A stretch of DNA of 64,000 nt from Rhizobium brockwellii (GTDB lineage Bacteria; Pseudomonadota; Alphaproteobacteria; Rhizobiales; Rhizobiaceae): positions 186,001 to 250,000 of the forward strand of contig NZ_CP053441.1 of assembly GCF_000769405.2 (NCBI RefSeq), in the 5' to 3' direction. This document shows, piece by piece, positions 35,754 through 45,239 of this stretch (its first letter is position 1; every line of letters starts with the position of its first letter). The notes under the pieces are model-generated. The model had not been told where the DNA came from. It saw nothing but the letters and a program-made list of their open reading frames with translations, and ran no database searches. A program made the position numbers and the translations under genes.

Positions 35754-37115
35754 CTAAACCGGCTTCAGATCCCCAAGCAGCGTCGGGATCAGCTCCGACA
35801 CTGTCGGATGGATCGGCACCGACCATTGCAAAGCGGGATAGGTCGTTCCTGCATTCATCGCGTCGATGATGCCGTGGATCACCTCGTCGCCCTCGATGCC
35901 CAGGATCGCAGCGCCGAGGATTTTTTTGGTCTCGGCGTCGGCGATCACCTTCATGAAGCCCTTGGTCTCGCCGCGCTCGTTGGCGCGGCCGACGCGGCTC
36001 ATCGGCCGGGTCGAGATCATGATCTTGCGTCCCGAGGCGCGTGCCTGCTTCTCCGTCATGCCGACACGGCCGAGCGGCGGGTCGATGTAGAGCGCATAGG
36101 CCGGGATGCGGCTCGAGAGTTTGCGGTCGGCGCCGTCGAGCAGATTGGCGGCGGCGATCTCGAAATCATTGTAGGAGGTGTGGGTGAAGGCGCCGTGGCC
36201 GTTGCAGTCGCCGAGCGCCCAGATGCCGTCGACATTGGTGGCAAGGCTGTCATTGACGGTGATATAACCGTGCTTGTCGGTGATGACGCCGGCGGCATCG
36301 AGGCCCAGATCGTCGGTGTTCGGCTTGCGGCCGGTGGCGATCAGCACATGGCTCGCATCGATCCTCGCTGAATCGGTGGCGACCGTTATTCCGTCGCTGC
36401 TCCTGGCGAAGGCGATGTCGCTGACGCCGGTATGAATGTCGATGCCCTCCGAGCGCAGGACATCGGCGATCGCGTCTGAAATATCCTCGTCCTCGCGCGA
36501 TGCGAGCTTCGGGCCATGCTCGATGACGCTGACTTCGGCGCCGAAGCGGCGATACATCTGCGCGAATTCCAGCCCGATATAACTGCCGCCGATGACGGCC
36601 AGATGCCGGGGCAGCGTATCGAGATGGATAATCGAAGTGCTGGTGAGGTAATCGATATCCTTGATCCCCGGCAGGTCGGGGATGACCGGCCGCGCTCCGA
36701 CATTGAGGAAGATGCGCGGTGCGGTCAGCGTCTCGCCGTTGACGCTGACGGTCTTCGGGTCCTCGAAACGGGCGTGGCCGTAGATCACGGTCATGCCGTC
36801 CATGCCGGCGAACCAGCCGATCAGGCCGTTGCGGGCGTTCATGGTCACGGTTTCGGCACGGGCCCTCACCACCTTCATGTCGATGGCGATCTCGCCCGGA
36901 ATATTGACGCCGTAAACGGCGCCGTTTCTCGCGACATGGGCGGCGCGGGCGCTGGCGACCAGCGTCTTCGTCGGCATGCAGCCGGCATTGACGCAGGTGC
37001 CGCCGAGGAACTTGCGCTCGATCAGCGCCACCTTCATGCCCTTTTCGACCATGCGGGCGGCGAGGAAGGGGCCGGCCTGGCCGCCCCCGATGACGATGGC
37101 GTCGAAGCTCTTCAT
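35754..37115 (-). CDS. Flavin disulfide oxidoreductase (mercuric-reductase/E3-like)
   Basis: ATG 37115 gives 453 residues; it overlaps the upstream gene by 4 bp. The N-terminal FAD motif is AIVIGGGQAGPFLA, the redox-active disulfide is Cys41/Cys46 in GGTCVNAGCMPTKTLV, the NAD(P) site is LAVIGGSYIGLEFAQM, and IWALGDCNGHGAFTHTSY closes the FAD domain. The C-terminal active-site base is in VPIHPTVSELIPTLL (His-Glu pair). It belongs to class I pyridine nucleotide-disulfide reductases but is not an obvious lipoamide dehydrogenase, because no dehydrogenase complex genes are near. A quinone, thiol or metal-ion substrate is possible. Confidence 0.85.
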   Translation of the reverse strand: MKSFDAIVIGGGQAGPFLAARMVEKGMKVALIERKFLGGTCVNAGCMPTKTLVASARAAHVARNGAVYGVNIPGEIAIDMKVVRARAETVTMNARNGLIGWFAGMDGMTVIYGHARFEDPKTVSVNGETLTAPRIFLNVGARPVIPDLPGIKDIDYLTSTSIIHLDTLPRHLAVIGGSYIGLEFAQMYRRFGAEVSVIEHGPKLASREDEDISDAIADVLRSEGIDIHTGVSDIAFARSSDGITVATDSARIDASHVLIATGRKPNTDDLGLDAAGVITDKHGYITVNDSLATNVDGIWALGDCNGHGAFTHTSYNDFEIAAANLLDGADRKLSSRIPAYALYIDPPLGRVGMTEKQARASGRKIMISTRPMSRVGRANERGETKGFMKVIADAETKKILGAAILGIEGDEVIHGIIDAMNAGTTYPALQWSVPIHPTVSELIPTLLGDLKPV

Positions 37116-37570
37116 GACAAGGCCACGATCAATAGCGCGCCGATGACGGCGACGGCATCCTCGATGAGAGCGGCCGGCAGATCCTTGCCGAAGGAGGCAG
37201 CAAGCCTGCCGCGGAGGGCGGCGCCTCCATATGTGCCGATGACGGCGCCGATCACCCCGGCGATCAACCCGCCGAACAGCAGGCCGCTGGCGGCACCGAT
37301 CGTGGCGCCGGCCAGCGCGCCGGTGACAATGCGGGCGCCGAACTGCACCGGCACCTTGCGCGACGGCGTGGACGGCAGCTGGTCGGTGATCAGTTCGACG
37401 ACGGCGAGAAGCGTGAAGATCCACGGCGTCCATTGATAACCCATGAAGGCCAGCGGCGTCTGCAAGACATCAAACCAGCCAAGCGCCGCGCCCCAGGCGA
37501 CGGCGGCCGGCGCCGTCATGGCGCGAAGCCCTGATATGACACCAATCAGCAATGCAAGAAGCAGAAACAT
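37112..37570 (-). CDS. DUF4126 membrane protein
   Basis: The frame is open from 37621, but ATG 37570 (after GGGGGATCG) matches the family start MFLLLALLIGVISGLRAMTA. 152 residues with four hydrophobic segments; GLRAMTAPAAVAWGAALGWF is the characteristic DUF4126 motif, and ITDQLPSTPSRKVPVQFGAR lies between helices. Its stop overlaps the start of the flavin oxidoreductase gene, so the two are one transcript. Function unknown. Confidence 0.82.
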   Translation of the reverse strand: MFLLLALLIGVISGLRAMTAPAAVAWGAALGWFDVLQTPLAFMGYQWTPWIFTLLAVVELITDQLPSTPSRKVPVQFGARIVTGALAGATIGAASGLLFGGLIAGVIGAVIGTYGGAALRGRLAASFGKDLPAALIEDAVAVIGALLIVALS

Positions 37571-37662
37571 GCGGCGATCCCCCTTTTTGCCGGCTCTTGC
37601 CGTCGTCAGGGAAGGTTGCACATTGTCAGGCGCGTGGCAATTCGCCTTCCCCGGCAGCCGGC

Positions 37663-38850
37663 CTAGTTTGCAAAGGCGGCGATGCCGGTGATCCCCCGGC
37701 CGATGATCAGCGCGTGGATGTCGTGCGTGCCCTCATAGGTGTTGACCACTTCGAGGTTGACGAGATGCCGGGCGATGCCGAATTCGTCGGAGATGCCGTT
37801 GCCGCCGAGCATGTCGCGGGCCGCACGCGCGATCTCCAGCGCCTTGCCGCAGCTGTTGCGCTTGAGGATCGAGGTCAGCTCCACCGGTGGATGGCCTTCC
37901 TCCTTCATGCGGCCGAGCCGCAGGCAGCCCTGAAGACCGAGCGAGATCTCCGCCAACATATCGGCGAGCTTCTTCTGGATCAGCTGGTTGGCGGCGAGCG
38001 GCCGGCCGAACTGCTTGCGCTCCAGCGTATATTGCCGGGCTCTGGCATAACAATCCTCGGCAGCACCGAGCGCGCCCCAGGCGATGCCGAAACGGGCCGA
38101 GTTGAGGCAGGTGAATGGTCCCTTGAGGCCGGTCACATCAGGCAGAAGGTTTTCTTCAGGCACGAAGACCCCGTCCATCACGACTTCGCCGGTGATCGAG
38201 GCACGCAAGCCCACCTTGCCGTGGATCGCGGGCGCCGAAAGTCCTTTCCAGCCCTTTTCGAGGATGAAGCCGCGGATGAGGCCATCCTCGGTCTTTGCCC
38301 AGACGACGAAGACATCGGCGATCGGCGCGTTGGAGATCCAGGTCTTCGAGCCGGTGAGGCTGTAGCCGCCGTCGACCTTCTTGGCGCGTGTTGCCATCGA
38401 GCCGGGGTCGGAGCCATGATCGGGTTCGGTCAGGCCGAAGCAGCCGATCCATTCGCCGGTGGCGAGTTTCGGCAGGTATTTCAGCTTCTGCGCCTCGGAG
38501 CCGAAGGTTTCGATCGGAACCATCACCAGTGAGGACTGGACGCTCATCATCGAACGATAGCCACTGTCGACCCTTTCGACCTCGCGGGCGATCAGGCCGT
38601 AGGCCACATAACCGAGGCCGGCGCCACCATAATCCGGCGAGATCGTCGGGCCGAGCAGGCCGAGTTCGCCCATTTCGCGGAAGATCTCAGGATCGGTTTT
38701 TTCATTGCGGAAGGCGTCGAGAACGCGGGGAGCAAGCTTTTCCTGCGCATAGGCGTGGGCGGTGTCCTGCACCATGCGCTCTTCGCTGGTCAGTTGCTCT
38801 ACCAGGCGGAACGGATCGGCCCAGTCGAAAACTTCGCGCGTATGCTGCAT
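37663..38850 (-). CDS. gcdH: Glutaryl-CoA dehydrogenase
   Basis: 395 residues of the acyl-CoA dehydrogenase fold. [20 protein letters not shown] is the flavin/substrate loop; the C-terminal [20 protein letters not shown] carries the catalytic base Glu in the position typical of glutaryl-CoA dehydrogenase. IEKVDSGYRS-like [20 protein letters not shown] is also GCDH-type. It oxidises and decarboxylates glutaryl-CoA to crotonyl-CoA in lysine, tryptophan and hydroxylysine breakdown. Electron acceptor is ETF. No CaiB-type transferase is next to it. Confidence 0.93.
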   Translation of the reverse strand: MQHTREVFDWADPFRLVEQLTSEERMVQDTAHAYAQEKLAPRVLDAFRNEKTDPEIFREMGELGLLGPTISPDYGGAGLGYVAYGLIAREVERVDSGYRSMMSVQSSLVMVPIETFGSEAQKLKYLPKLATGEWIGCFGLTEPDHGSDPGSMATRAKKVDGGYSLTGSKTWISNAPIADVFVVWAKTEDGLIRGFILEKGWKGLSAPAIHGKVGLRASITGEVVMDGVFVPEENLLPDVTGLKGPFTCLNSARFGIAWGALGAAEDCYARARQYTLERKQFGRPLAANQLIQKKLADMLAEISLGLQGCLRLGRMKEEGHPPVELTSILKRNSCGKALEIARAARDMLGGNGISDEFGIARHLVNLEVVNTYEGTHDIHALIIGRGITGIAAFAN

Positions 38851-39013
38851 GGCGGTGTCTCCTCAGCTTGCCTCGCTCAAGTTGGCCATAGACCCGCCAG
38901 CCCACCGCGTCAACAGAAGGCGGCAGTCTCGAAAAGACCGGCCGCGCCATCTTTTCAAAAGCGTCGGCATGATCCACTTTGCCCGCGATCGATTCTGGAA
39001 CGAGGAGGCGGAA

Positions 39014-39352
39014 ATGTCGTCAAGCGATCTGTTCGTATCGGCCGAAGGCGCCGAATGGGTCAATCCCGAGCCCGGCGTCGTCAGGCGTATCATGACCTAT
39101 CTGCCCGAGATGATGATGGTGGAAGTGGCTTTCGAAAGCGGCGCCGTGGGCGCGGCCCATTCGCATCCGCACATCCAGGCCAGCTACGTGGCCGAAGGCA
39201 GTTTCGAAGTGACGATCGATGGCCGAACCGAGGTGCTCAAGCAGGGCGGCAGCTTCATCGTACCCCCCAATCTGATCCATGGCGTCAAGGCGCTGGAAAA
39301 GGGCCGGCTGATCGATGCATTCACGCCGCACCGGGCCGAATTCCTGAAGTAA
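39014..39352 (+). CDS. Cupin-domain protein
   Basis: ATG 39014 with GAGGAGG upstream gives 112 residues, MSSSDLFVSAEGAEWVNPEP. The cupin-1 motif is GAVGAAHSHPHIQASYVAEG and cupin-2 is GGSFIVPPNLIHGVKALEKG, so metal ligands (two or three His and Glu) are conserved. KdgF-type small cupins act in uronate metabolism or as metal sensors; the exact role here is not known. It is divergent from gcdH. A longer reading from 38762 lacks homology. Confidence 0.82.
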   Translation: MSSSDLFVSAEGAEWVNPEPGVVRRIMTYLPEMMMVEVAFESGAVGAAHSHPHIQASYVAEGSFEVTIDGRTEVLKQGGSFIVPPNLIHGVKALEKGRLIDAFTPHRAEFLK

Positions 39353-39355
39353 CCA

Positions 39356-39401
39356 GAGCATGATGCCGAAAAGTGTGAACGGTTTTCGCACGACACTCAT
39401 G
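39356..39401. repeat. Short rhizobial repeat, copy 2 of 2
   Basis: AGAGCATGATGCCGAAAAGT followed by GTGAACGGTTTTCGCACGACACTCATGGTCT. It shares GATGCCGAAAAGTGTGA with 24550-24594. The end is degenerate compared with that copy. It separates the convergent cupin and LysR genes. Confidence 0.7.
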
Positions 39402-39407
39402 GTCTAA

Positions 39408-40361
39408 TTAAATGTCCGTTCTTGTCCGGCGCGCCGGGCCGGCGGCCGTGACATAGGGCGGCACGAAGCGCGCATCTTCGCCGCGCACCGCCTCGCGCAG
39501 GAAATCGATAACGGCGCGTACGCGTGGCGCCTGTTTGAGGTCGCGATGACAGGTGATCCAGTAATGGCGCTTGAGGTCGATCTCGTCTGGCAGCACGCGC
39601 ACGAGTTCGGGATAACGGCTGGCGAAGAAATAGGGTAGGATGCAGAGGCCGAGACCGTTTCTGGTGGCGGTGAGCTGTGCGAAGATGCTGGAGCTTTGGA
39701 ACTGCGGCTTGATGCGCGGGTGCACATCGCCGAGGTAATCCAGGCCCGGCGCGAAAATCATCTCCTCGATATAGCTGACGAAGGGATGCTCAAGCAGGTC
39801 TTCGCGGCAAGTGATGGGCGCGGCCTTCGCCAGATAGTCGCGCGAGCCATAGATCTGCAGATGATAGTCGGTCAGCTTCTCGGCGAAGTAAGGCCCGCCC
39901 TTCGGCTCGTCGAGCACGACGGAAAGATCGGCCTCCTTGCGCGACAACGACATGATCTGCTGAATCGTCACCAGTTCGAGCGAGAGATGCGGATGCTGCG
40001 CGGCAAACTGCGGCAGCACGGTCGCGAAGAAGAAATTGGCAAAACCCTCCGGCGCGCTGAGCCGCACGAGGCCGCGCTGCGCCATCGAGCCGTCGGCGAG
40101 GTCGGCGCGCAGCCGCTCGGTCTCCTGCTCCATCCTTTCGGCGGTCTCGACGAAGCGCGTGCCCATGGCAGTCAGCACGTAGCCGCGCGGATTGCGCTCG
40201 AACAGCTTGACCTTGAGGGTGAACTCCAGCCGGTCGATGCGGCGCGAGACGGTGGCATGGCTGGAGCGCAGCTGGCGCGCTGCCGTCGATAGCTGTCCAG
40301 TGCGGGCGACGGCTAGAAAAAACTGCAGATCGTCCCAAGTAAACTGCGGTGGATTGTTCAT
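39408..40361 (-). CDS. LysR-family regulator of the adjacent liv-type operon
   Basis: 317 residues: winged helix at 5-65 with LSTAARQLRSSHATVSRRID, and effector domain to about 300. The start MNNPPQFTWDDLQFFLAVAR is typical of the LrhA/GcvA-like group. It is divergent from the binding-protein gene of the ABC operon (174 bp between starts), the normal layout of a LysR regulator and its target. A dyad next to its start codon (40373-40398) is the likely operator. Confidence 0.88.
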   Translation of the reverse strand: MNNPPQFTWDDLQFFLAVARTGQLSTAARQLRSSHATVSRRIDRLEFTLKVKLFERNPRGYVLTAMGTRFVETAERMEQETERLRADLADGSMAQRGLVRLSAPEGFANFFFATVLPQFAAQHPHLSLELVTIQQIMSLSRKEADLSVVLDEPKGGPYFAEKLTDYHLQIYGSRDYLAKAAPITCREDLLEHPFVSYIEEMIFAPGLDYLGDVHPRIKPQFQSSSIFAQLTATRNGLGLCILPYFFASRYPELVRVLPDEIDLKRHYWITCHRDLKQAPRVRAVIDFLREAVRGEDARFVPPYVTAAGPARRTRTDI

Positions 40362-40372
40362 CGCGATCCCCT

Positions 40373-40398
40373 CTGTTCAAAAACGAACAGATACTGTT
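40373..40398. promoter_or_regulatory. Candidate LysR operator with three half-sites
   Basis: CTGTTC at 40373 pairs with GAACAG at 40385 (spacer AAAAAC). The same GAACAG continues with ATA and CTGTT at 40394, making a second, overlapping dyad AACAG-ATA-CTGTT. It lies 11 bp before the LysR start and about 140 bp before the binding-protein gene, between the divergent genes. Confidence 0.65.
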
Positions 40399-40535
40399 TG
40401 GAATTAGTTGTAAATCACCCGTTGCCTCAGGGCGGAATTTCCGTGATCGTAAGGTGAGGGTCCGTCGTTCTGAGGAGTGCGGCTGGCCAAATTTGAACAG
40501 ATCCGCAATCTGGCCAATCTCTGGGAGGAGATCAT

Positions 40536-41741
40536 ATGCGAAAGAATCTCATTGCATCAGTTGCATTTCTGCTTGCAAGCAGCACAGCGGTGCTCGCGCA
40601 GAGCGCGACCGACGGCAAGGTCAAGATCGGCATCCTGAACGACCAGTCGGGTGTCTATGCCGATTTTGGCGGCAAGTCCTCCGTCGAAGCCGCCAAGATG
40701 GCGGTCGAGGATTTCGGTGGCAAGGTCCTGGGTGTACCGGTCGAGATCGTCGATGCCGACCACCAGAACAAGCCTGATATCGCCTCCAACATCGCTCGCC
40801 AGTGGTACGACACCGAGCAGGTGGATGCGATCATGGAACTGACGACCTCGTCGGTGGCGCTCGCCGTACAGGCGATCGGCAAGGAAAAGAAGAAGATCGA
40901 CATCGTCACCGGTGCGGCGACGACGGATCTCACCGGCAAGGCCTGCTCGCCTTATGGCTTCCATTGGGCCTACGATACGCATGCATTGGCCGTCGGCACC
41001 GGCGGCGCGCTCGTCAAGCAGGGCGGCGACAGCTGGTTCTTCCTGACCGCCGACTATGCCTTCGGCTATTCGCTGGAGCAGCAGACCAGCGATTATGTCA
41101 AGGCGAGCGGCGGCAAGCTTGTCGGCGCTGTCCGCCATCCGCTGTCGACCCAGGACTTCTCGTCCTTCCTGCTACAGGCGCAATCGTCCGGCGCCAAGGT
41201 GATCGGCCTTGCCAATGCCGGCCTCGACACCTCGAACGCCATCAAGCAGGCGGCCGAATTCGGTATCACCCAGGGCGGCCAGCATCTGGCGGCGCTGCTC
41301 TTCACGCTCGCCGAAGTCCACGGCCTCGGCCTCGAAGCGGCTCAAGGGTTGACCCTGACGGAAGGTTTTTACTGGAATCGCGACGACGAAAGCCGCGCCT
41401 TCGCCAAGAAGTTCTTCGCCCGCACCGGCAAGATGCCGAACATGATCCACACCGGCACCTATTCGGCAGTGACGCAATATCTGAAGGCGGTGGAGAAGGC
41501 CGGTACCGACGAGACGGAAGCCGTCGCCAAGCAGTTGCATGAAATGCCGGTCGATGACGTCTTCGGCCGCGGCGGCACGGTCGGCGCCAATGGCCGCATG
41601 ATCCACGACATGTACCTGCTGCAGGTCAAGAAGCCTGCCGAAAGCAAGGAGCCGTGGGATTACTTCAACGTGCTCGCCACCATTCCCGGCAAGGAAGCCT
41701 ATATCGATCCCGCCAAGAGCGGCTGCGATCTGGTGAAGTAA
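40536..41741 (+). CDS. ABC substrate-binding protein, branched-chain amino acid/amide type
   Basis: 401 residues with a signal peptide (MRKNLIASVAFLLASSTAVL, cleavage near LAQ-SATD). The mature part is of the periplasmic binding fold type I: VKIGILNDQSGVYADFGGKS is the family start, with PVEIVDADHQNKPDIASNIA and GFHWAYDTHALAVGTG further on. The ligand is not clear: LivK-type proteins bind amino acids, but HAAP-family members also bind urea, amides or aromatic acids. GGAGGAGATCAT is the ribosome binding site. First gene of the operon. Confidence 0.88.
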   Translation: MRKNLIASVAFLLASSTAVLAQSATDGKVKIGILNDQSGVYADFGGKSSVEAAKMAVEDFGGKVLGVPVEIVDADHQNKPDIASNIARQWYDTEQVDAIMELTTSSVALAVQAIGKEKKKIDIVTGAATTDLTGKACSPYGFHWAYDTHALAVGTGGALVKQGGDSWFFLTADYAFGYSLEQQTSDYVKASGGKLVGAVRHPLSTQDFSSFLLQAQSSGAKVIGLANAGLDTSNAIKQAAEFGITQGGQHLAALLFTLAEVHGLGLEAAQGLTLTEGFYWNRDDESRAFAKKFFARTGKMPNMIHTGTYSAVTQYLKAVEKAGTDETEAVAKQLHEMPVDDVFGRGGTVGANGRMIHDMYLLQVKKPAESKEPWDYFNVLATIPGKEAYIDPAKSGCDLVK

Positions 41742-41746
41742 GCGCG

Positions 41747-42529
41747 ATGGCGGTTTCCGCAATTGAAACTCTGGAAAAGCCGCGGGTGGTGTTGTCCGCC
41801 CGCGGCCTGCGTCGTGATTTCGGCGGCTTTACGGCCGTCAAGAACGTCGATCTCGACGTGCATGATGCAAGCGTGCATGCGCTGATCGGCCCTAATGGAG
41901 CCGGCAAGACGACTGTCTTCAACCTGCTGACCAAGTTCCTGCAGCCGACCTCAGGCACCATCAGCCTGATGGGCGTCGACATCACCAAGACGCCACCCGA
42001 CAAGGTGGCGCGCATGGGGCTGGTACGCTCTTTCCAAATCTCCGCGGTCTTCCCGCACCTGAGCGTTCTCGACAATGTGCGTGTGGCGCTGCAGCGGCCG
42101 AACAATCTTTCCACGCAGTTCTGGCGGCCGATTTCGGCGCTCGACCGGCTGAACGAGCGCGCCGAGCAACTGCTCGCCAGCGTCGGGCTTTCCATGGAGC
42201 GCGATCATATCGCCGCCGATCTTTCCTATGGCCGCAAGCGCGTGCTGGAGATCGCCACCACGCTGGCGCTTGATCCCAAGGTGCTGCTGCTTGACGAGCC
42301 GATGGCCGGCATGGGGCAGGAGGATGTCGGCGTCGTCTCATCCATCATCCGCGAGGTCGCCCGCGAGCGGGCGGTGCTGATGGTCGAGCACAATCTCTCC
42401 GTCGTCGCCAATATCTGCCAGCATGTCACGGTGCTGCAGCGTGGCGAGATCCTCGCCGAGGGCGATTATGCCACAGTCAGCCAGGACGAGCGCGTACGCG
42501 TGGCCTATATGGGCACGGAGGAGCATTGA
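41747..42529 (+). CDS. ABC transporter ATP-binding protein, LivG type
   Basis: 260 residues from ATG 41747. Walker A GPNGAGKTT, signature LSYGRKRVLEIATTLA, Walker B VLLLDEPMAGMGQEDVGVVS and H-loop VLMVEHNLSVVANI are present. The signature is LSYG instead of LSGG, as is common in LivG proteins. It pairs with the LivF-type ATPase encoded next and starts 5 bp after the binding protein gene. A longer reading from 41654 overlaps that gene and is not needed. Confidence 0.9.
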   Translation: MAVSAIETLEKPRVVLSARGLRRDFGGFTAVKNVDLDVHDASVHALIGPNGAGKTTVFNLLTKFLQPTSGTISLMGVDITKTPPDKVARMGLVRSFQISAVFPHLSVLDNVRVALQRPNNLSTQFWRPISALDRLNERAEQLLASVGLSMERDHIAADLSYGRKRVLEIATTLALDPKVLLLDEPMAGMGQEDVGVVSSIIREVARERAVLMVEHNLSVVANICQHVTVLQRGEILAEGDYATVSQDERVRVAYMGTEEH

Positions 42530-43230
42530 TGGCCGCTCTCCTCGAAGTCCAAAGTCTCAATGCCTGGTACGGCGAAAGCCATGTCCTGCACGGCGTCGAT
42601 ATGCACGTCGGTGAAGGCGAGACGATCACCATTCTCGGCCGCAACGGCGTCGGCAAGACGACGACGCTGCGCACCATCACCGGCATCGTGCGTGCCCGTA
42701 AGGGCAAGATCAGCTTTGCCGGCAGCGATATGATGGAGGTGCCGCTGCACAAGACGGCGCATCGGGGCATCGGCTTCGTGCCGGAGGAGCGCGGCATCTT
42801 CTCGACGCTCACCGTCTCGGAAAATCTGCTGCTGCCGCCTGTCGTGGCAGGAGGTGGGATGACGCTCGACGAGATCTACGAGCTCTTCCCCAATCTCTAC
42901 GAGCGCCGTGGCAGTCCGGGCACCAAACTCTCAGGCGGCGAGCAGCAGATGCTGGCGATCGCGCGAATCCTACGCACCGGCGTCAGGCTGCTTATTCTCG
43001 ACGAACCGACGGAAGGGCTTGCCCCCGTGATCGTCCAGCGCATCGGCGAGGTGCTGAAGACCCTGAAGGAGCGCGGCATGACGATCCTGCTCGTCGAGCA
43101 GAACTTCCGTTTCGCCAGCCGTATTGCCGATCGCTTCTATCTGATGGATCATGGGCAGATGGTGTCGGAATTCCCGGTCGGTGAACTGCCGCAGCGCATG
43201 GATACGCTGCACAAGGTTCTGGGAGTATGA
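42529..43230 (+). CDS. ABC transporter ATP-binding protein, LivF type
   Basis: 233 residues; ATG shares a base with the stop TGA of the LivG-like gene. Walker A GRNGVGKTT, GFVPEERGIFSTLTVSENL, signature LSGGEQQMLAIARIL, Walker B LLILDEPTEGLAPVIVQRIG and H-loop ILLVEQNFRFASRI are typical LivF. GIGFVPEERG is the Q-loop region. It is the second ATPase of the importer. Confidence 0.92.
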   Translation: MAALLEVQSLNAWYGESHVLHGVDMHVGEGETITILGRNGVGKTTTLRTITGIVRARKGKISFAGSDMMEVPLHKTAHRGIGFVPEERGIFSTLTVSENLLLPPVVAGGGMTLDEIYELFPNLYERRGSPGTKLSGGEQQMLAIARILRTGVRLLILDEPTEGLAPVIVQRIGEVLKTLKERGMTILLVEQNFRFASRIADRFYLMDHGQMVSEFPVGELPQRMDTLHKVLGV

Positions 43231-43234
43231 CCAG

Positions 43235-44122
43235 ATGACGATGATCTTCGGCATTCCCCTGCAGGCGTTGTTCGGCCAGCTGCTGATCGGCCTGATCAAC
43301 GGCTCGTTCTATGCGCTGCTCAGCCTCGGCCTCGCCATCATCTTCGGCCTGCTCCGGGTGATCAACTTCGCCCATGGCGCGCAATATATGCTCGGCGCCT
43401 TCGTCGCCTACCTGCTGCTGACCTATGCCGGCATCGGCTACTGGCCGTCGCTGATCCTGGCGCCTGTTATCGTCGGCCTTGCCGGTGCCGTCATCGAGCG
43501 ACTGTTCCTGCGCCGGCTCTATGATCTCGATCCGCTCTACGGCCTGCTCTTCACCTTCGGGCTGGCACTCGCGGTCGAGGGCACCTTCCGTTACCTCTAC
43601 GGCTCTTCCGGCCAGCCCTATGCGACGCCGGCGGCGCTCGCCGGCGGGGCCAACCTCGGCTTCATGTTCCTGCCGATCTATCGCGGCTGGGTGGTGGTCG
43701 TCTCGCTTGTCGTCTGCCTCGGTACCTGGCTGCTGATCGAGAAGACCAAACTTGGGGCCTATCTCAGGGCCGCCACGGAAAACGCCGTGCTGGTGCAGGT
43801 CTTCGGCGTCAACGTGCCGGTGCTCCTGACGCTCACATACGCGCTCGGCGCGGGTCTTGCCGCCTTTGCCGGCGTGCTGGCAGCGCCGATCTACCAGGTC
43901 TCGCCGCTGATGGGATCGAACATGATCATCGTCGTCTTCGCGGTCGTCGTCGTCGGCGGCATGGGATCGATCATGGGCGCGATCATCACCGGTTATATGC
44001 TCGGCATCGCCGAGGGCCTGACCAAGGTCTTCTATCCCGAGGCTTCCAACATCGTGATCTTCGTCATCATGGCGATCGTGCTTCTCATCAGGCCCGCTGG
44101 CCTCTTCGGACGGGATGCTTGA
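43235..44122 (+). CDS. ABC transporter permease, LivH type
   Basis: ATG 43235 gives MTMIFGIPLQALFGQLLIGL, 295 residues, eight predicted membrane segments. LINGSFYALLSLGLAIIFGL and then RVINFAHGAQYMLGAF are the LivH start. VGGMGSIMGAIITGYMLGIA is the EAA-like docking loop. It begins 5 bp after the LivF stop and overlaps nothing. Confidence 0.92.
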   Translation: MTMIFGIPLQALFGQLLIGLINGSFYALLSLGLAIIFGLLRVINFAHGAQYMLGAFVAYLLLTYAGIGYWPSLILAPVIVGLAGAVIERLFLRRLYDLDPLYGLLFTFGLALAVEGTFRYLYGSSGQPYATPAALAGGANLGFMFLPIYRGWVVVVSLVVCLGTWLLIEKTKLGAYLRAATENAVLVQVFGVNVPVLLTLTYALGAGLAAFAGVLAAPIYQVSPLMGSNMIIVVFAVVVVGGMGSIMGAIITGYMLGIAEGLTKVFYPEASNIVIFVIMAIVLLIRPAGLFGRDA

Positions 44123-44123
44123 C

Positions 44124-45113
44124 ATGGCTGACATCACCGAAACCATCCGAACGGAAAAAAACCGAACCGCCCTTTCGGTGCAGGCGGGATTTCTGCTGGC
44201 GGGGCTGCTGCTCCTGCTGCTGGCGCCGTTTTTCTTCTATCCGATCTTCCTGATGAAGCTGCTCTGCTTCGCGCTCTTTGCCTGCGCCTTCAACCTGCTG
44301 CTCGGCTATACCGGCCTGCTTTCCTTCGGCCACGCCACCTTCTTCGGGGGAGCGGCCTATTTCACCGCCTATACGGTGAAGACATGGGGCCTGCCGCCGG
44401 AACTCGGCATCCTGATTGGGGTGGTGGGTGCGGCGTTTCTCGGCCTCGTCATGGGCTTCTTCGCCATCCGCCGCCAGGGCATTTATTTCGCGATGATCAC
44501 GCTGGCGCTGTCGCAGATGTTCTTCTTCTTCTGCCTGCAGGCGAAGTTCACCGAAGGCGAGGATGGCATCCAGTCTGTGCCGCGCGGCCACCTCTTCGGC
44601 TTCATCGATCTGAACAGCTCGACCAACATGTATTATTTCGTGCTGGCTGTTTTCATCGTCGGCGTCTTGATCATCTGGCGCTTTATCAATTCGCCCTTCG
44701 GCATGATCCTGAAATCGATTCGCGAAAATGAGCAGCGGGCAATCTCTCTCGGTTATTCCGTAGCGCGCTACAAACTCGGCGCTTTCGTCATGTCGGCAGC
44801 GCTTGCGGGGCTCGCGGGTGCTGTGAAATCGATCGTCTTCCAGTTTGCGACGCTGACCGATGTCGCCTGGCAGATGTCGGGCGAGGTGATCCTGATGACG
44901 CTGCTTGGCGGCATCGGCACGCTGATCGGCCCGCTCTTCGGCGCCGGGCTGGTGGTGGCGCTGGAAAATTACCTGGCCACCTCGGAATTTCCGGTGACGA
45001 TCATCACCGGCATCGTCTTCATGGTCTGCGTGCTGATCTTCCGCCGCGGCATCATCGGCGAATTTTACGCCTCGCGGCTGGGGCGGAAACTGGGCTTCGT
45101 CTATCGCCGCTGA
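44124..45113 (+). CDS. ABC transporter permease, LivM type
   Basis: 329 residues from ATG 44124; an upstream ATG at 44115 would overlap livH by 8 bp and is an alternative. About ten hydrophobic segments, with CAFNLLLGYTGLLSFGHATF, then FFGGAAYFTAYT, the LivM hallmark, and MTLLGGIGTLIGPLFGAGLV as the docking loop. It completes the ABC importer. Confidence 0.92.
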   Translation: MADITETIRTEKNRTALSVQAGFLLAGLLLLLLAPFFFYPIFLMKLLCFALFACAFNLLLGYTGLLSFGHATFFGGAAYFTAYTVKTWGLPPELGILIGVVGAAFLGLVMGFFAIRRQGIYFAMITLALSQMFFFFCLQAKFTEGEDGIQSVPRGHLFGFIDLNSSTNMYYFVLAVFIVGVLIIWRFINSPFGMILKSIRENEQRAISLGYSVARYKLGAFVMSAALAGLAGAVKSIVFQFATLTDVAWQMSGEVILMTLLGGIGTLIGPLFGAGLVVALENYLATSEFPVTIITGIVFMVCVLIFRRGIIGEFYASRLGRKLGFVYRR

Positions 45114-45127
45114 ACGGGCGGACCTGT

Positions 45128-45219
45128 CTTTTTCCAGGAAAGAACCGCTCTTTCCCGGGAAAGGAGACGGGCGGCGGCGCTGCGACTCTTCCTCTCCCCG
45201 TGCTGCGGGGAGGGGGAAG
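45128..45219. repeat. Two hairpin elements between the permease and GMC genes
   Basis: CTTTCCCGGGAAAG at 45150-45163 is a perfect 14-bp palindrome, preceded by TTTCC-A-GGAAA. A second hairpin, CTTCCTCTCCCCG at 45188-45200 with CGGGGAGGGGGAAG at 45206-45219, is of the CCTCTCCCC type found between many alphaproteobacterial genes. No T run follows, so read-through to the next gene is possible. Confidence 0.65.
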
Positions 45220-45239
45220 CGGCAAGCATCTGGAGTCTC

